Below are positions 40,850 to 61,819 of a stretch of 64,000 nt of DNA, in pieces. The notes under the pieces are model-generated. The model saw only the letters and a list, made by a program, of their open reading frames with translations, was not told where the DNA came from and made no database searches. Position numbers and translations under genes: made by a program. This stretch comes from Arctopsyche grandis (lineage: Eukaryota > Arthropoda > Insecta > Trichoptera > Hydropsychidae), in contig NC_135365.1 in the NCBI RefSeq assembly GCF_051622035.1, forward strand, positions 18,243,001 to 18,307,000, given 5' to 3'. Each line of letters begins with the position of its first letter. Position 1 is the first letter of the stretch.

Positions 40850-41353
40850 GTATGTAATACAACGACATTCGGTAAATTCAAATTTGTAAATTTGCAGCAT
40901 TTTATACAATTCAGCGAAATTCAAGATTTTGCGAGAAAATGGGTAAGGTTGCCAATTTGCCGGAACCGTTTCAATTAAAATCAAATAAATTGACAAACTC
41001 TGATAGGAAACGATCAACCTGGACTCACAAATCCAAGGTCTGGCCAGCAGAAACCAATGGGATTTGAACCTGTGACCACTCTGTTCAAAGCATTATATGC
41101 TAACCAGTAGCGGCTCGTGAAAATTCATTGTGGTGGGGCTGCAGAGATAAATCAGGCTGTAGTAGCTCGTTAACCAAACCGGTGATCAAATGAAAACAAA
41201 AATTGCATGCATATGTATTATACTGGGAGGTCTGCAGCCCGCAGCCTATGTAAACGACAAAAATAGCATGTATTTGTACTGTACTGGGGGGCTGCAGCCC
41301 ATATGGACGAGCCGCCACTGATGCTAACCACTAGTCTATTCTGCTGGTTTGAT
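40850..41353 (-). repeat. tRNA-derived SINE, copy D, split by a hAT MITE
   Basis: The reverse complement has the head CCAGCAGAATAGACTAGTGG (A box), a B-box relic at 41068-41080 (GGGATTTGAACCT on the plus strand) and the usual body. The head is cut by the insertion 41105-41320, so an intact SINE is restored by removing it and one duplication copy. Confidence 0.8.
41097..41328. mobile_element. hAT-like MITE, 216 bp, inside a SINE
   Basis: Element 41105-41320 with perfect 8-bp duplication ATGCTAAC (41097-41104, 41321-41328). Ends CAGTAGCGGCTCGT and ACGAGCCGCCACTG, 13 of 14 inverted. A relative lies at 20227-20379. Confidence 0.9.
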
Positions 41354-41370
41354 ATTTACATGGCTTTGAC

Positions 41371-41530
41371 AGTGATCGATAATGTTGATTCCCATATTTG
41401 AATAAACGTAGGAGAAACTTGTCGAAATAGTAAGATCGTACCAATTAATAATGACATGAAGATACGTGTCTCACAGCTGGAGTCTACTGACGCGTCCCGT
41501 GCCGCACTTTTGAGTGTGTTCTCGTTTGAA
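41371..41530 (+). repeat. Dispersed repeat R27, second copy
   Basis: Same order of landmarks as 27836-28010: TTCCCATATTTGAA, GTCGAAATAGTAAGATCGTA, CCAATTAATAATGACATGAA, CGTCCCGTGCCGCACT. Confidence 0.6.
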
Positions 41531-43705
41531 AACTAGGTCTTTCTTAGCACCAATTTTTCATTGCCTATTGAACCGAAATTGTGAAGAGCCAGTGCTATGA
41601 AGAACTCTTGCCATTTTACACTTTTGAAATGTTACTACGTAAAATAAATCATTAATTATCTATTTTCAATTAGTACTGGTGTAGTTCGGACGTTAATACA
41701 ATTGAAAATTCGCCGGATATTACAAATTAGAACTTCGTTACAGGTTATTTCAACACCTTCGTGGAACGCTTTCAATAGTTAATTGAAAGTAAAAAAATAT
41801 ATACATATACCTATAGGAAGTTTTGTGCTATTTTACTTAACCTTTTCCACTCGGATTTTTTTCCCAAAACCAACCAGCAGCTCTGGTTAAATATTTAAAC
41901 GTATTAAACATGTTTTCGCATGAAATTTTCTATGACTTTAAGAGAAAAACTTTATACTTTTTAAATAATAGATTTTTTATCGAAAATGTGTATGCGTAAT
42001 TGCCACTTAAAAGCAGTTAATCGTCATCAAACCATGACAGTGGATTTCACTTATATTCGTATGTTACGCAATCGTAAACAAGCGTAACTTTTCTCGGCGG
42101 GAAAATTTCCATAAAGAAAACATCTTATTTAAGCGATTTATACGGCATTTATTAAGAGCTATGGTGTTTAATTGACACTTACTTATGTAATGGTAAAAGA
42201 ATAACAATCGCTACACTTAAAGTGCATAGAGTTGTAAAATAGTAAAACCATATTATTCAATACTTGATTGCAATCTTGTAAAGGAAGTATGTAAGTAAAA
42301 AAATGATTAAATACTTTTTATAAAGTTTTATTTTCAATTTATTGTAATCGACCTTCTATGGTGTGATCCTTGATGTTTTGCATTCAACCGTTTAATATCC
42401 GCTGAGAGATTCGATTTTTTACCATGATTTTACTAGATAATTGCAAAAACGTGTGTCAATCGTAATTATGTGAAGTTGACGATTCGTTGAACATTTAGGA
42501 GGGAAATTGTCTCCTAATGGGCATAAATTACACAATAAAGCCTCAAAATGGGGACATGTTTTCTATGCAGATATGCTGAAATGATTACGTATATACATAA
42601 TATAATAGAACATTTACTCAAAATTAATATTTTCACCAATTGAATAAAAATAAAAATTAATTAGTTATAAACTACCCACAGAAATACACTGATAGATAGC
42701 ATTATTAATAAACATGCAATATTTAAGTTGAATAAATAAATATATTCAATGTTTATATGTAGTAAATGAACCAATATGCAATATAATCTGAAACAGTTTA
42801 AAATAAATAAAAAAAGCACATACTTATCTGCATGATTTTTCAAAGTCATCGATGCGCTGTTTCCCATTTCGCAAACAAGATTTAATACTTAAAATATTTA
42901 TTATTAACCGAAAATTTCACTCGAATTATTTTCAAAACTTATAAATCGTCCATTAATCTTGTTATTGTAAGCATTTGAACTGTATTTTTTAATAATATAA
43001 TGATTTGAATGATTAATTTTATTGTACAGGTGAGTCGACCGGTGTTCTTTTGCCAATTGGCGGCATAGCACTGTTAAAGAATAGTGGTTGCCACTAAAGT
43101 GGAACAAGTGAGAGTGAAACCATCACCACTAAACCATTGAAACCAATCATCATCATTCACTAATTCAATTTCAAGGGTGCTTTAAAAACGTCATACGAAA
43201 TTTCTTTCACTCTCTTCACAACAATCCCCTGAAAATATTTCGAGTTTCATTGCAATGCGATGTTTATTAACTGTTTTATTTATATAGTGAATAAAATTGA
43301 ATTTTACTTGTACCAAAATCGAGACACATTTTATTTTACGAGCCAACACGCGATGAATTGTTCCAAAGGAAGTGACTGAACTAATTTACAGTTCTATGTA
43401 GTCGTATATCGATCGGTATGTCAATAACCTAACAATGAAACATATCGCAACTATTGTATCATAAATATTTCTAAACGTATATTCACCTATTGATAAATAG
43501 GCACAGTTATTGAATTTGATTTATTTTATGATCCAATTAATAAATCAAATATGCAAATATCTAAAACACATGGAATGCAATAATTTTTTTTTAGTTTTTA
43601 GTTCAAAATTAACATTATTATATAAATAACATAATTTATCGAGTAAAAAATTTATCACTCTACATATGTATATATATTTTATATTTATATTCAGCATATT
43701 TCATT
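41531..43705. other. AT-rich intergenic
   Basis: No gene or delimited element. Short frames on both strands are low-complexity. Confidence 0.5.
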
Positions 43706-44395
43706 TCATCATCATCATAATCTACGGCCATTCGCCACCCACCCATGGATGAAGGCCTCTCCAACACGCTTTCACTCGTCTCTGTTTGGTGCAACTCGCT
43801 TCCATCTCACTCCACACATTTTTCTAATTTCGTCTACCCATCTTCCCTGCGGTCTTCCTTTTACCCTTTTGCATTCTCTCAGGTACCATTCTAGCATTTC
43901 TTTTGTCCAACTTTCGTCCATTCTTCTAGCCACGTGGCCCGCCCATTGCCATTTCAATCTCTTCACTCTTTCCATTATATCCACAACCTTTGTCATACTA
44001 CTCACGCACACAGTGCAGGCCTTACACCCGATGGCGCCCCCGGGCAATTTTTTCTAAACACCCTTAGAAAAAACTTTCGCCTTTGGCGCTCTAATCTAAA
44101 ATTTTGAATGGCTTTTGGCGCTCTAATTTTAAATTTTAAAGTGCCTTTGGCACATCGTGCGGCGCCCTAACTTATTTGGTGCCCTCGGGCCCTGCCCGAC
44201 CCAGCCCCCCCAAAAACCGGCACTGCACGAACGTATTCCATTTCCCGTCTTTCCTCGTTATGCCAAGCATACAACGTTCTATACGTCTTTGAGTCCATTG
44301 GAATTTGTGTAACAACTTGGCGTCCAATGTCCAAGTTTCACATCCAAACGTCATCACTGACAAAACACGTTGATCGAAGATTTTTTTCTTCAGGC
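43706..44395 (-). mobile_element. RTE/BovB-like LINE fragment (copy 3), interrupted by a MITE
   Basis: The minus strand reads SVMTFGCETWTLDAKLLHKF, QRRIERCMLGITRKDGKWN and, past the insertion, VVDIMERVKRLKWQWAGHVA then RRMDESWTKEMLEW. This is the best-preserved copy and identifies the family. The left edge holds catcatcatca repeats, the 3' tail. The MITE 44011-44225 splits it. Confidence 0.85.
44003..44233. mobile_element. hAT-like MITE, 215 bp, inside the LINE fossil
   Basis: Element 44011-44225, starting CAGTGCAGGCC and ending AACCGGCACTG. Flanks CACGCACA and CACGAACG are a decayed 8-bp duplication. Alignment with the sister LINE at 27005-27030 shows the insertion point. Confidence 0.7.
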
Positions 44396-44772
44396 ATTTT
44401 CCATTTATCTAAGTACATAGATATAGTGGTGGTTCTATATTTATAATGGTTCTTTAAATATAACATAACATAACACTTCATAAACTAGCGTTGAAATCAC
44501 ACGATTTCATATATTTTATGTCCATTATCATATTACGTCTCAAAATCTTAAATCCGCTAACTTACGACACTTTTTTAACTACCACCTCATAACCATAAAA
44601 AAACACCGTGATTGTGATTGCGATAGATTTCAGTTTGGTGCTTTTCATTTACAAATAACTTTGTATTATCACATTATGTCAAATCGCCTTCCTCCCTTTA
44701 TTGTTTAATGTTATTTATAGACGACCACTTATTATTACTATGTACATATATATGTACATGAAAGCTCAACGT

Positions 44773-45291
44773 TTTATAATAGGTTGTGGCTATTTGCAGG
44801 TACTATATCTACGAATTTTTGGCTATTTGCAGGTACTATATCTGCGACAGGCGCAAAGCCTTCTGCGCATGCGCGTGAACTTATAATCCGATTATAATTT
44901 CTCACATTTAATGTATGCTAGACTTGTCTAATCAATCGTTCATTATACATGAGGCAAATAAATTTCGCACTTTATTATAATAGATTTATATCATTTAGCT
45001 AGTTCGCGGCTTGTACTTGTATATACATAGGTATTATACGTTGTATATGATAATAATTTTCTAACAATTAATAATATTAACTAATTTGGATTATATTTTT
45101 TACTCTACGTCACTTTACGAGTTCGAAGTAAATTTTAAGAGGTTTAAAACAAAATTTTAACAGTAAACACGCTGACAGTGACAGTTCACACGCATGCGCA
45201 GAAGGTTTTGCGCCTCTCGCAGATATAGTACCTGCAAATAGCCAATAATTTGCAGATATAGTACCTGCAAATAGCCGCAACCTTTATAATA
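44773..45291. mobile_element. MULE-like element with ~100-bp terminal inverted repeats
   Basis: Element 44782-45282 (501 bp), starting GGTTGTGGCTATTTGCAGG and ending CCTGCAAATAGCCGCAACC. Perfect 9-bp duplication TTTATAATA (44773-44781, 45283-45291). Each arm carries two copies of GGCTATTTGCAGGTACTATA and a GCGCATGCG core. Nine-base duplications with long terminal repeats are typical of Mutator-like elements. No transposase. Confidence 0.85.
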
Positions 45292-45553
45292 TTTAACTTT
45301 TGTTATTTGAATGCATGTATGTTATGTTATGAAAAAACATACATTTTATTTAGGTTAATAAGATATTTATTTAATGAAATATTCGATCACAGTAAATGCA
45401 ATCAGTTTTATTTCGAAATTTGCTTTTACGATTATTATGGCCAAAAATGGCCACACTGTCGCCGAGCTGTCACTGTCAGATTTAGTTACTCATTTTGTTC
45501 TCGTGTTTGAAGTTTATATTCTATTTATATTTATTTAAAAAGAGGATCCTAAA
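45292..45553 (+). promoter_or_regulatory. eIF2B-alpha 5' flank
   Basis: The 5' UTR is probably short, since a less AT-rich promoter-like patch (CCACACTGTCGCCGAGCTGT) lies at 45453-45472, about 80-100 bases before the start codon. No TATA box is claimed. Confidence 0.35.
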
Positions 45554-46934
45554 ATGGATAAAGAAGGTTATTTCTATTTTTACAAATATAAAATTGTTTT
45601 CTGATGCTGGGCAAAATCCATAACCTCAATATGTGTGACATATGTTTTTATTGCAGCCATACGAAAGTATTTTCAGGGTGTACTGAAACAAAATGAAGAT
45701 CTCTCAGTTGCTGTCGCCGCCATAATGACATTATTGGAGGTTTTAAAGAAACACAACGGTAAATATTTATAGAAATACAGGAGCCTTCATAAATTGTACT
45801 GTTACAGTGTCAAATTAACAAATTAACTTTATATTTCAGCGACAACCGTTCAAGAATTAGATTCTGCTTTTGGAGAAGCAATACTGATCATGAAAAATTG
45901 TGATCAACCTATCACTGCCATATCTTCGGCATGTAATCTCTTTCAACGGTTCATCACTCTCGGACAACTGGACAATATAGGAGTACACACTAATTTTTTG
46001 CTCAATTTTTAATGATGTAATCTGCATACATTTTTTCATTATCATTTCGTATTCATTTTTCAGAATGACAAAGATTTCAAAAAAACAATGGAAACGAGAG
46101 GTCATTATTTCTTACAGCGACTCACAAAAGCAAGGGGAATCATCGTAGAACAAGCGTGTAGTTTTGTTGCAGATGGCTGTGTTCGTATTTTATTATATAA
46201 GTCAAATTTTTAAACTTTTTATCGTATTATTAAAATTTTCATTTTATTTCAGCGGATATTAACTCATTCAAAATCCAGAGTTGTTTTGCAAACACTTATT
46301 GAAGCAGCTAAAACTAAACGCTTTCAAGTATTCGTCACAATGTCATCGCCTGATAATTCTGGGTATAATTATATTTTCGTAAAATTTGTTATATTGCCTT
46401 CGGAGCTTTAATCTAATTTATTTTTACAGGGAAAATATGTATAGAAGACTGGTAGAAAATGGCATCGACTGCAAACTAATTTTAGATTCATCTATAGGAT
46501 ATATGATGGAACAGGTAGATATTGTAATGCTGGGTGCTGAAGGTGTAGTGGAGAGTGGCGGTATTATAAACAAGGTTATTTATACATTTATATGCACTTT
46601 AAAAATATTTCAAATGTTTACAGTGAAGTATTTTATATATTGGTTTGTTTACTTACAGATCGGTACATATACCTTAGCGATGTGTGCAAAAGAACTGAAG
46701 AAACCTGTTTACATTCTGACAGAATGTATTAAATTCACGAGAACATATCCTTTAAATCAGAGAGATCTTCCGAACGAATTTAAATTCTTATCTAGTAAAT
46801 TAAAAAACGATTTGTCTAAAGAACATCCTTTAGTTGATTATACTCCACCATCGTACATAACTTTATTATTCACTGATATTGGCATATTCACACCGTCGGC
46901 TGTGAGTGATGAGCTCATAAAATTGTATTTATAA
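45554..46934 (+). CDS. eIF2Balpha: Translation initiation factor eIF2B subunit alpha
   Basis: Seven exons: 45554-45566, 45657-45758, 45840-45982, 46064-46180, 46253-46362, 46430-46574, 46659-46934. Total 906 bases, 301 residues; human is about 305. The protein begins MDKEAIRKYFQGVLKQNEDL and ends PSAVSDELIKLYL, with the family blocks ERG-like RGHYFLQRLTKARGIIVEQA, DSSIGYMMEQVDIVMLGAEG, VVESGGIINKIGTYTLAMCA and PPSYITLLFTDIGIFTPSAV. eIF2B is the guanine-nucleotide exchange factor for eIF2 in the cytosol; the alpha subunit dimer mediates assembly and senses phosphorylated eIF2. Exon 1 codes only four full residues. The donor after exon 4 (TGT|GTTCGT) is weak but required by the frame. Poly(A) signal AATAAA at 46969-46974. 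Confidence 0.96.
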
Positions 46935-47728
46935 TACTTTTGTATTATCAAATTTTATAATAAAACGATATAACATATGACAAGATATATTTATTTGTTT
47001 AAACTATAAATTCTCACTTGACAGATTAAAATACAGTATATACAGAAGTAAAAAATTGCGTAAAATATGTATTGTTTTTTTATAACAGAAGCAACAACCA
47101 TTGCTTAAATGTACATATATTATATACAATATTATTTGGATATAACACAAACACATTCTAAATATTTACACTTAAAGCTATTTGAATATCAATAATTATG
47201 TTAAATTGTTAAAATAATTGCATTCATAATTAAAGTCGTTCAAATTAAAATAGTATAAAATTATTAACTGGTAAACATAACGCATGCAAACTACAAAAAT
47301 AGTTCATATGTAAAATGAAAGAGAACATAATTCTTAAACAAGATTAAAGGCACATAAATGACTAATAAAATAGAATGTTAAATTACATTTTATTAAATAT
47401 TTTTTATATATCTAAATTTGTAACAAAAATTTTACGAAAAATTGGCACAAATTACGTCGCTAAAATTGATATACATACACAATTGGATCAAAAGGGTTGG
47501 AAAAATAAAACGAGGTTAAAGGAAATTACCATAAACTATGTAAACGAATTATTTAGCACTACACGCATTACATACATATTATTATTATTATAATACATAC
47601 TTAATATTGTAATTTCATTATGATGAACAAATTTCGTTTTTATAAAAACATCATTACAAATTTAACAATCACATGTCAATTTATCACATTGTTTGAATTA
47701 TTAAGTAGGTACATATATTCCCATAAAA
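46935..47728. other. Convergent 3' ends of eIF2B-alpha (+) and Fer (-)
   Basis: The two genes point at each other across 794 bases. Plus-strand AATAAA at 46969-46974 serves eIF2B-alpha. For Fer, minus-strand AATAAA (TTTATT on plus) occurs at 47388-47393 and 46990-46995; use of the far one would make the two transcripts overlap at their 3' ends. Confidence 0.5.
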
Positions 47729-54790
<7,062 letters not shown>

Positions 54791-56628
54791 CTAAAATATA
54801 AAAAAAACTTTTATTAAAATAAAATCTACATACCAAATTATTGACATTAATTTGTATCTCTGATTTTTAAATATTATTAAAAATATCAGATAATTTAAAG
54901 AGTAGTTGATTGAATATAATAACAAAAAATCCTGGTAGAAAGTTATTCATACAATGAGAAGATATTTTTCATCAGATAAATATATGTACATTCTTTAAGA
55001 TTAAACATCTATTTTAACAAAAACAAATGCTTTTTTAATATCACCTTAAATCGTATAGCAATGTCGGTTTATTATTTCAATAAAATTCACAATTTGTAGA
55101 TATGTGGTTGAAAAAAAACATCACTATCTTCATTGTGTGAAAATTTCTGAGAAAACTAAAATTCAAGCCTTTGTTTCGGATTCGACGGAAGGAATTGATT
55201 TTTTGCTCGACACATTCATTGCAAGCATCGAATATCGCGAACGTATGAATATGTATGTAAAGTGACATTTTTTCTATTGAGACCAGATGAAATATGCATT
55301 GAAAGAGGAAAAAGGTTAAAGACAGCTTAAAGAAAATGGTTCTTGGAACCGCGAATACGAGATAAGCTACATACATAGTTAAGTCCACGTACGAAATTGG
55401 TTATTGCGGTCAGCTCGATGGGGGATAATTGCCGTGATGTTTCCGATAAGAGGCGGCATCTCGGACAAAAGTCCACCAATCATCCACGTGGTTATGCAGC
55501 TGATGCACTTTTGCCTCAAGCTAGTAACCATTAAAGGAAAGTTTACCCACTTAGCCCCATTGAAAAAAATGATTCAAACAAGCAAAATTCTACATCCTAC
55601 TTTTAATTTAATCTGAATTTTAAGTGAAACAATGTTGTACATATGTTAGTATAATTCAATCTATTCTGTACGTACAGAAATCAACAAAAACCTATACGTG
55701 TGACTTTGTGTTATTATTGGTACGTACTAGCCACACTGGAATTTGCGCGCAAACATTAATTTGCATTCAAATGTGACGTAAAAACGACTTTCGGATGAAT
55801 CTTTTCCATTTTTGTTGTTTCAAGGAAAATGTTGTGCAATCTCCACCTAACGACGATTTATTTACAAAGGAATGAATTATCTATGGCTTTAAATTTCACT
55901 ATGTTGACGCTAAATATCAAAAAAATCTAACCTACAAACCCGCCATAGTATTGTAAAAAATCGTTTCACTTTCTATGATATCTACGGATCATGTTTTGTA
56001 TTATGAAAAATACATTCTTGTTGCGTCTATACATCTATGAGAAAAGAATTTGATTGTTGTGTGACCCTCATTAATCACAATTCAAATGCATATCAATGCA
56101 CCATTCAAATGGTAATATGGTATAGGAATTCATTGTGAATTTTGTCGGAGTCCACACACTTCATATGAAAAATTCTGGGCGCATCAAAATTATTTTTCAA
56201 TGAAAAATAAACTGACAGCAGTAAATTTATGTTAACAGTAGGTATTGTTATAATATGTCAAAAAGTCTGTGTGAAACTTTAAAAAACCTAATCTCGATGT
56301 GAATATTTTAAACTGCAGATACTTAGACTTTAGATGTTGAAACCCATTATGGATAAACGGAATATCTTCATATTTATATATACATATATAATATCACTAT
56401 TCTGTGAGTCTGTGTAAGATAACGCTCGCCGTTCTAAACTAGCAGCTTCGATTCGACATACATATTACGTCACAGTTAAAGCACTGCCAACAAAATGCAC
56501 GAATATAATATGAACATAATAACAGATCAAAAAAACACTTATATATACATAATATACTGTTTGCTATCATCTAGGCAAATTAGTCTCTGAGCATTTAGCA
56601 CCTTCCATTGAAAATTTATTTAACCCTT
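54791..56628. other. Fer upstream intron or flank
   Basis: No further F-BAR exon recognised. Positions 55380-55520 are less AT-rich, with no recognised content. Confidence 0.4.
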
Positions 56629-56629
56629 T

Positions 56630-56750
56630 GAATGCTGACCAACGCCGATCGGCGTTTTGCTGACAAGTCCACAGGCTTGCAAAACGCCGATAGGCGTTGT
56701 AAATTTTGCATGTACAAAGTAAACGAGAATACTACCTGCAAAGCCTTTAA
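56630..56750. mobile_element. piggyBac-like left end with hairpin
   Basis: TTAACCCTTTGAATGCTG at 56630-56647, a TTAA target plus CCCTTTG-type end. It is followed by AACGCCGATCGGCGTTTTGC (56649-56668) and its complement GCAAAACGCCGATAGGCGTT (56684-56703 approx.), one mismatch. The right end was not found. Confidence 0.45.
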
Positions 56751-57009
56751 AGGTAGCATTGAAAATAGGTCGTGTGATTCGTGTCATTCATGTTAGAGCG
56801 TTTATAAAGACTCGCTTACACCGGATTTTCTGAATTTATAACCATAGCAGAATTACCCGATGGACATTCCCTTACTGCTGAGTATTTTAGATTGTGACTT
56901 GGAATTAAGATTGTAAGCATTACATTTTAACAAAAATGAAGTAGATGGAACTACAATAGTTTTGGAAAAATACATTTATAAATAGACTTCTTTTGTTTAT
57001 TTTATATTG

Positions 57010-57185
57010 CTGCAAGACAGTGACGTGCGGTAAAATTCTCCCTCTTTTTGTCGTACAGCCTTACTTAACGTGCACGAGCAGGATACAAGAGGAACAGGCT
57101 GTTCCCCTTATATCCTGCTCGCACACATTAAGTAAAGTTCTACGACAAAAAGAAGAGAATTTAACTGCACGCCACTGCTGCAAGA
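57010..57185. mobile_element. Full-length hairpin hAT MITE, 160 bp
   Basis: Element 57018-57177, starting CAGTGACGTGCGGTAAA and ending TTTAACTGCACGCCACTG; perfect 8-bp duplication CTGCAAGA (57010-57017, 57178-57185). The whole element folds on itself around CGAGCAGGATA...TATCCTGCTCG. Same family as 19607-19776. Confidence 0.9.
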
Positions 57186-58679
57186 TATATGTATTAGAGA
57201 GTCTAAACACACCTTAATAAAACTCGAAATCCTCGGCTGTAGTTATCTAGGGTTTGTTTGGATTTGCTACAATTTGTATACCTGCTTTCTATTGGATTTC
57301 TAAATAATTCTAGTTGGAAATGTTGGCGAAATTTTCAACGTGGTGGGATTTCAACAGAAAAGACGTTAGCACTCGATTAACCCTTTGTTAAAGACGTTAG
57401 CACTCAATTAATTAGTTAATTATTTTTTCTATTGGTGTTTTATATTATTATTTATATGAAGGTAGTTATGTAGGTAGTTTTAACTTTTTTTTTTTATAAT
57501 ATACAATTAAATATATTTAAAAGGTATTTGGAAAAGATAAGAACGCGGGCGGATCGAACACAAAACGCACACATTTCTTTTATTTATTTTTTAATTAATA
57601 GCTTAATATGCCATAAACCATGCGATGATATTCCATCGGGCACAACACTAGTGTAGGAATAATTTCGCTGACAAAATAAAATGAAAAATAAAGAAAAGAA
57701 CAGAAAACACACAGGTGGCAGACAGGCGAAACCGCAAAATGTCGACCACCTCATAGGTGGGTAATACTGACAGTTGCGCAAAGTGACAAGATCCATAAAT
57801 CATCATTTACGAGAAACACACGTTATTTACCTTTCAATTTATAAATTCAACTAGCATAGATCGTTGGATCACGATCAAATGCTTTCCACCAAGCTCATGC
57901 ATTATGAATGGCGAGCGAGCGGAGTTTGTAGTTATGTACTAGTATTGTTCATTTGAGATATGTATGTATGTATGTACGAGCTTTCAGATCAACTAATTTG
58001 ATACATATCTATGTACATACTACGCACGTCTCATTTATTGTATGTGTAAAAAAAGAGAAGGAGACTTTTGAAGAGAATTGTGGTTCATTGACTCGATTGC
58101 GCGAATGAGGGTAATGGTGATCGAGGATCTTACTCGTTTCATCGTTCATTTTATAACAGTCGACGTTAAACTTTTGCACTTTAATTCACAATAAAAAGGT
58201 TTTGTTTAAAACGAAGGACTAAATAATGGATGTCGAGTAGGTGAAAGTGAATACATATTGGCTAGGCTTTTGGATTCTGATTGCATGCACTTTGCTGATT
58301 GAAATTCGAAGTGCAGTGTTGAGAAGTGCAGCTTAGCGGTTAAAGGTAGCTCTCGTCCGACCGTAAAATGACGTGACGCATATGACGCGTGCACCGAGTC
58401 GACAACCTGGACGTGTACCACCTGAAGATCTTCCACGTCGATGGAAATGCAAGCAAAGTGCATCCAAATTGGACCAAAATGAGTTTCGAACCGGATTGCC
58501 CAAGTTTGATTGATTGCAAAAGCACGCGAGGCGAACGTTCCCAATAGAAAGTAGTCGCAGCTTTTTTATTATCTACAAAACGGTCGATACCACTGAATTT
58601 GTAGGACTCCGATGTTGAGTGTTCAGAAAATCTCCGTCAACCAAGATTTTCAGATTTTATTAATTTATACCATGAAAAC
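57186..58679. other. Intergenic or Fer upstream region
   Basis: A direct repeat AAAGACGTTAGCACTC at 57361 and 57391. Positions 58330-58560 are less AT-rich, with a 112-residue minus frame but no domain; they could be an unrecognised exon or promoter. Confidence 0.35.
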
Positions 58680-58998
58680 CTAACAGGTAATCCCAATGAG
58701 CCTTCCTGGCCAGAAACATTTGATACAAATATTATTAGTATTTTACATCTATGAATGGTCTAATTTGTAAATTTGCAGCATTTTATACAAATGAGCGAAA
58801 TTCGAGATTGCTGAAAACTCGAGATTTTGCGAGAAAATGGGTAAGGTTGCCAATTTGTTGGAACCGTTTCAATGAAAATCAGATAAATTGGCAAACCCTG
58901 ATAGGAAACGATAGACCTGGAGTCACAAAAGTCTGTGGGCTTTGAACCCGTGACCACCATTAAAGCATTATATGCTTACCACTAGTCTATTCTACTGG
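58680..58998 (-). repeat. tRNA-derived SINE, copy E
   Basis: The reverse complement has head TAGACTAGTGGTAAGC (A box), B box GGTTCAAAGCC and the shared body (ATCGTTTCCTATCAGGGTTT). The left edge holds the 3' module (GCCTTCCTGGCC on plus). Confidence 0.8.
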
Positions 58999-59069
58999 TC
59001 GAAGATGAAGTTTTTGTAATATTTGCCCAATTATTATTTGTTTGTTGTCTACAGTTACTGTATGGAGCA

Positions 59070-59140
59070 ATTGCAGCCTCTCTGGCAACCTTTCCTTAGG
59101 TATTTTGAGGTTAAACTAACGCTCTAACCAGTTCAACTGA
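59070..59140 (-). pseudogene. tRNA-like relic
   Basis: The minus strand TTGAACTGGTTAGAGCG resembles a tRNA D-arm / A box. No convincing T-arm follows. Confidence 0.3.
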
Positions 59141-59419
59141 GACCTCTCAGATATTAGAAACTCATTCATGAGAAGTGTTAACATTGAATGGAGTGAGTAT
59201 ACGGCGAATATAAGATATCATTGGAAGATTATCTGGTCTTAATGATTAATAATCATTGTTACCGCTTTCACGTATCTTATAAGAATATAAAGATCCACTG
59301 TTATAATTTTTGAAAAAATATTGTATTAAATATATATAATATTTATATTTACATCTGGAAGAATACTGAATTCTGATACAAATGCAGAACATCAGGCTGT
59401 TCCTTTTTAATAAAGTAAA

Positions 59420-60700
<1,281 letters not shown>

Positions 60701-60705
60701 ATCGG

Positions 60706-61616
60706 GGCTGTGGAGTCGAATCAAGATTTATCGACTCCGACTTCAACTTTAACTCCAACTATAAAAATGTGTCTATGCTGATTATCTTTCATTTTATTTA
60801 CTTTAGCATAATAAATTAAAAATGTATAAAGAATAGTTGCAGTGTCGACTTTGATCCAGAACTTTGTATGGCATGCAAAATGTTCCACATAAAATTAATA
60901 TTTTTTTATTAAATAAGATCTTGAAAACTTTATTAACTTATTCGGTAAACTTTCAGAAATGAATATATCGATTTTTTTTATTTATTTCAAAATCTATTTT
61001 ACTAAAAATTGTTAAGAACCAGGGCTGTCCTGAGAGTCCTGGTTCAAAATTTACTTACTCCAACTCCAGATTTATTTTATTGAATGATTTTAGTAAGATT
61101 GAATTTTCTTACTAACGTATAAAATTATTAGTAATGAAAATAACGGCGATATTCGAAATATAAAAAAAATACAGGAATTAAAAAAAATTACTAAAAATTG
61201 ACATATTACCCAGTTTATTGAATTATTGGTGATGAAATAGATATAAATAAAAATTAAGTACATTCATAGTGTATGTGTATAAATTTCATACACAAAAAAA
61301 TCAAAAATGTAAAAAAGAGTAAAAATGAAAAAGTATATAAATACAATAATACAATAAAATAAACTCTTCAAAATTCAATTCAACGATTTTATTTATAATG
61401 TAATTGAAATTCATGATTTTTATAAAGAAATTATTAAATTTCAATGTATTAAGTGGATTTATTTCAATATAATTGGGACTATAGTTGATACATACATACT
61501 GTAATAAAGAAAGTAATAATTAGCGAAGTGAAGTATAGAAGAGGAGTCCTATTTTTTAAACGATTCCGACTCCGTTTGAAATGCTCTGACTCCACGATTC
61601 AGACTCCACATCCTTG
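60706..61616. mobile_element. Second copy of the GAGTCG-type hAT family
   Basis: Starts CGGGGCTGTGGAGTCGAA and ends GACTCCACATCC. The interior 61040-61500 parallels 53390-53825 (TTATTGAATTATTGG, ATAGTGTATGTGTA, CAATTCAACGATTTTATTTA). No clear target duplication. The lone AGGGCTGTCCTGAGAGTCCT at 61022 suggests two overlapping insertions. Confidence 0.55.
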
Positions 61617-61819
61617 ATATATGTAAATACAGTTATCCCTCACTACGTTCCCAAGAATGAGAAAACGCAAAACAGTTTAATTTTCAAATCAAATCATTTT
61701 CAATTTCAGATGAAGAACATTTTTTCTATTGTCTTCGGGATGAGATAAAACTAAGGGACAAATAAATTTCTTGGCTGATTGTTAAATATAAAAATGTTAA
61801 GTTAGTTAAAAACTATAAG

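Noticed and set aside
55077-55388. Possible upstream F-BAR exon
   Set aside because: Hydrophobic translation without the expected charged coiled-coil pattern.
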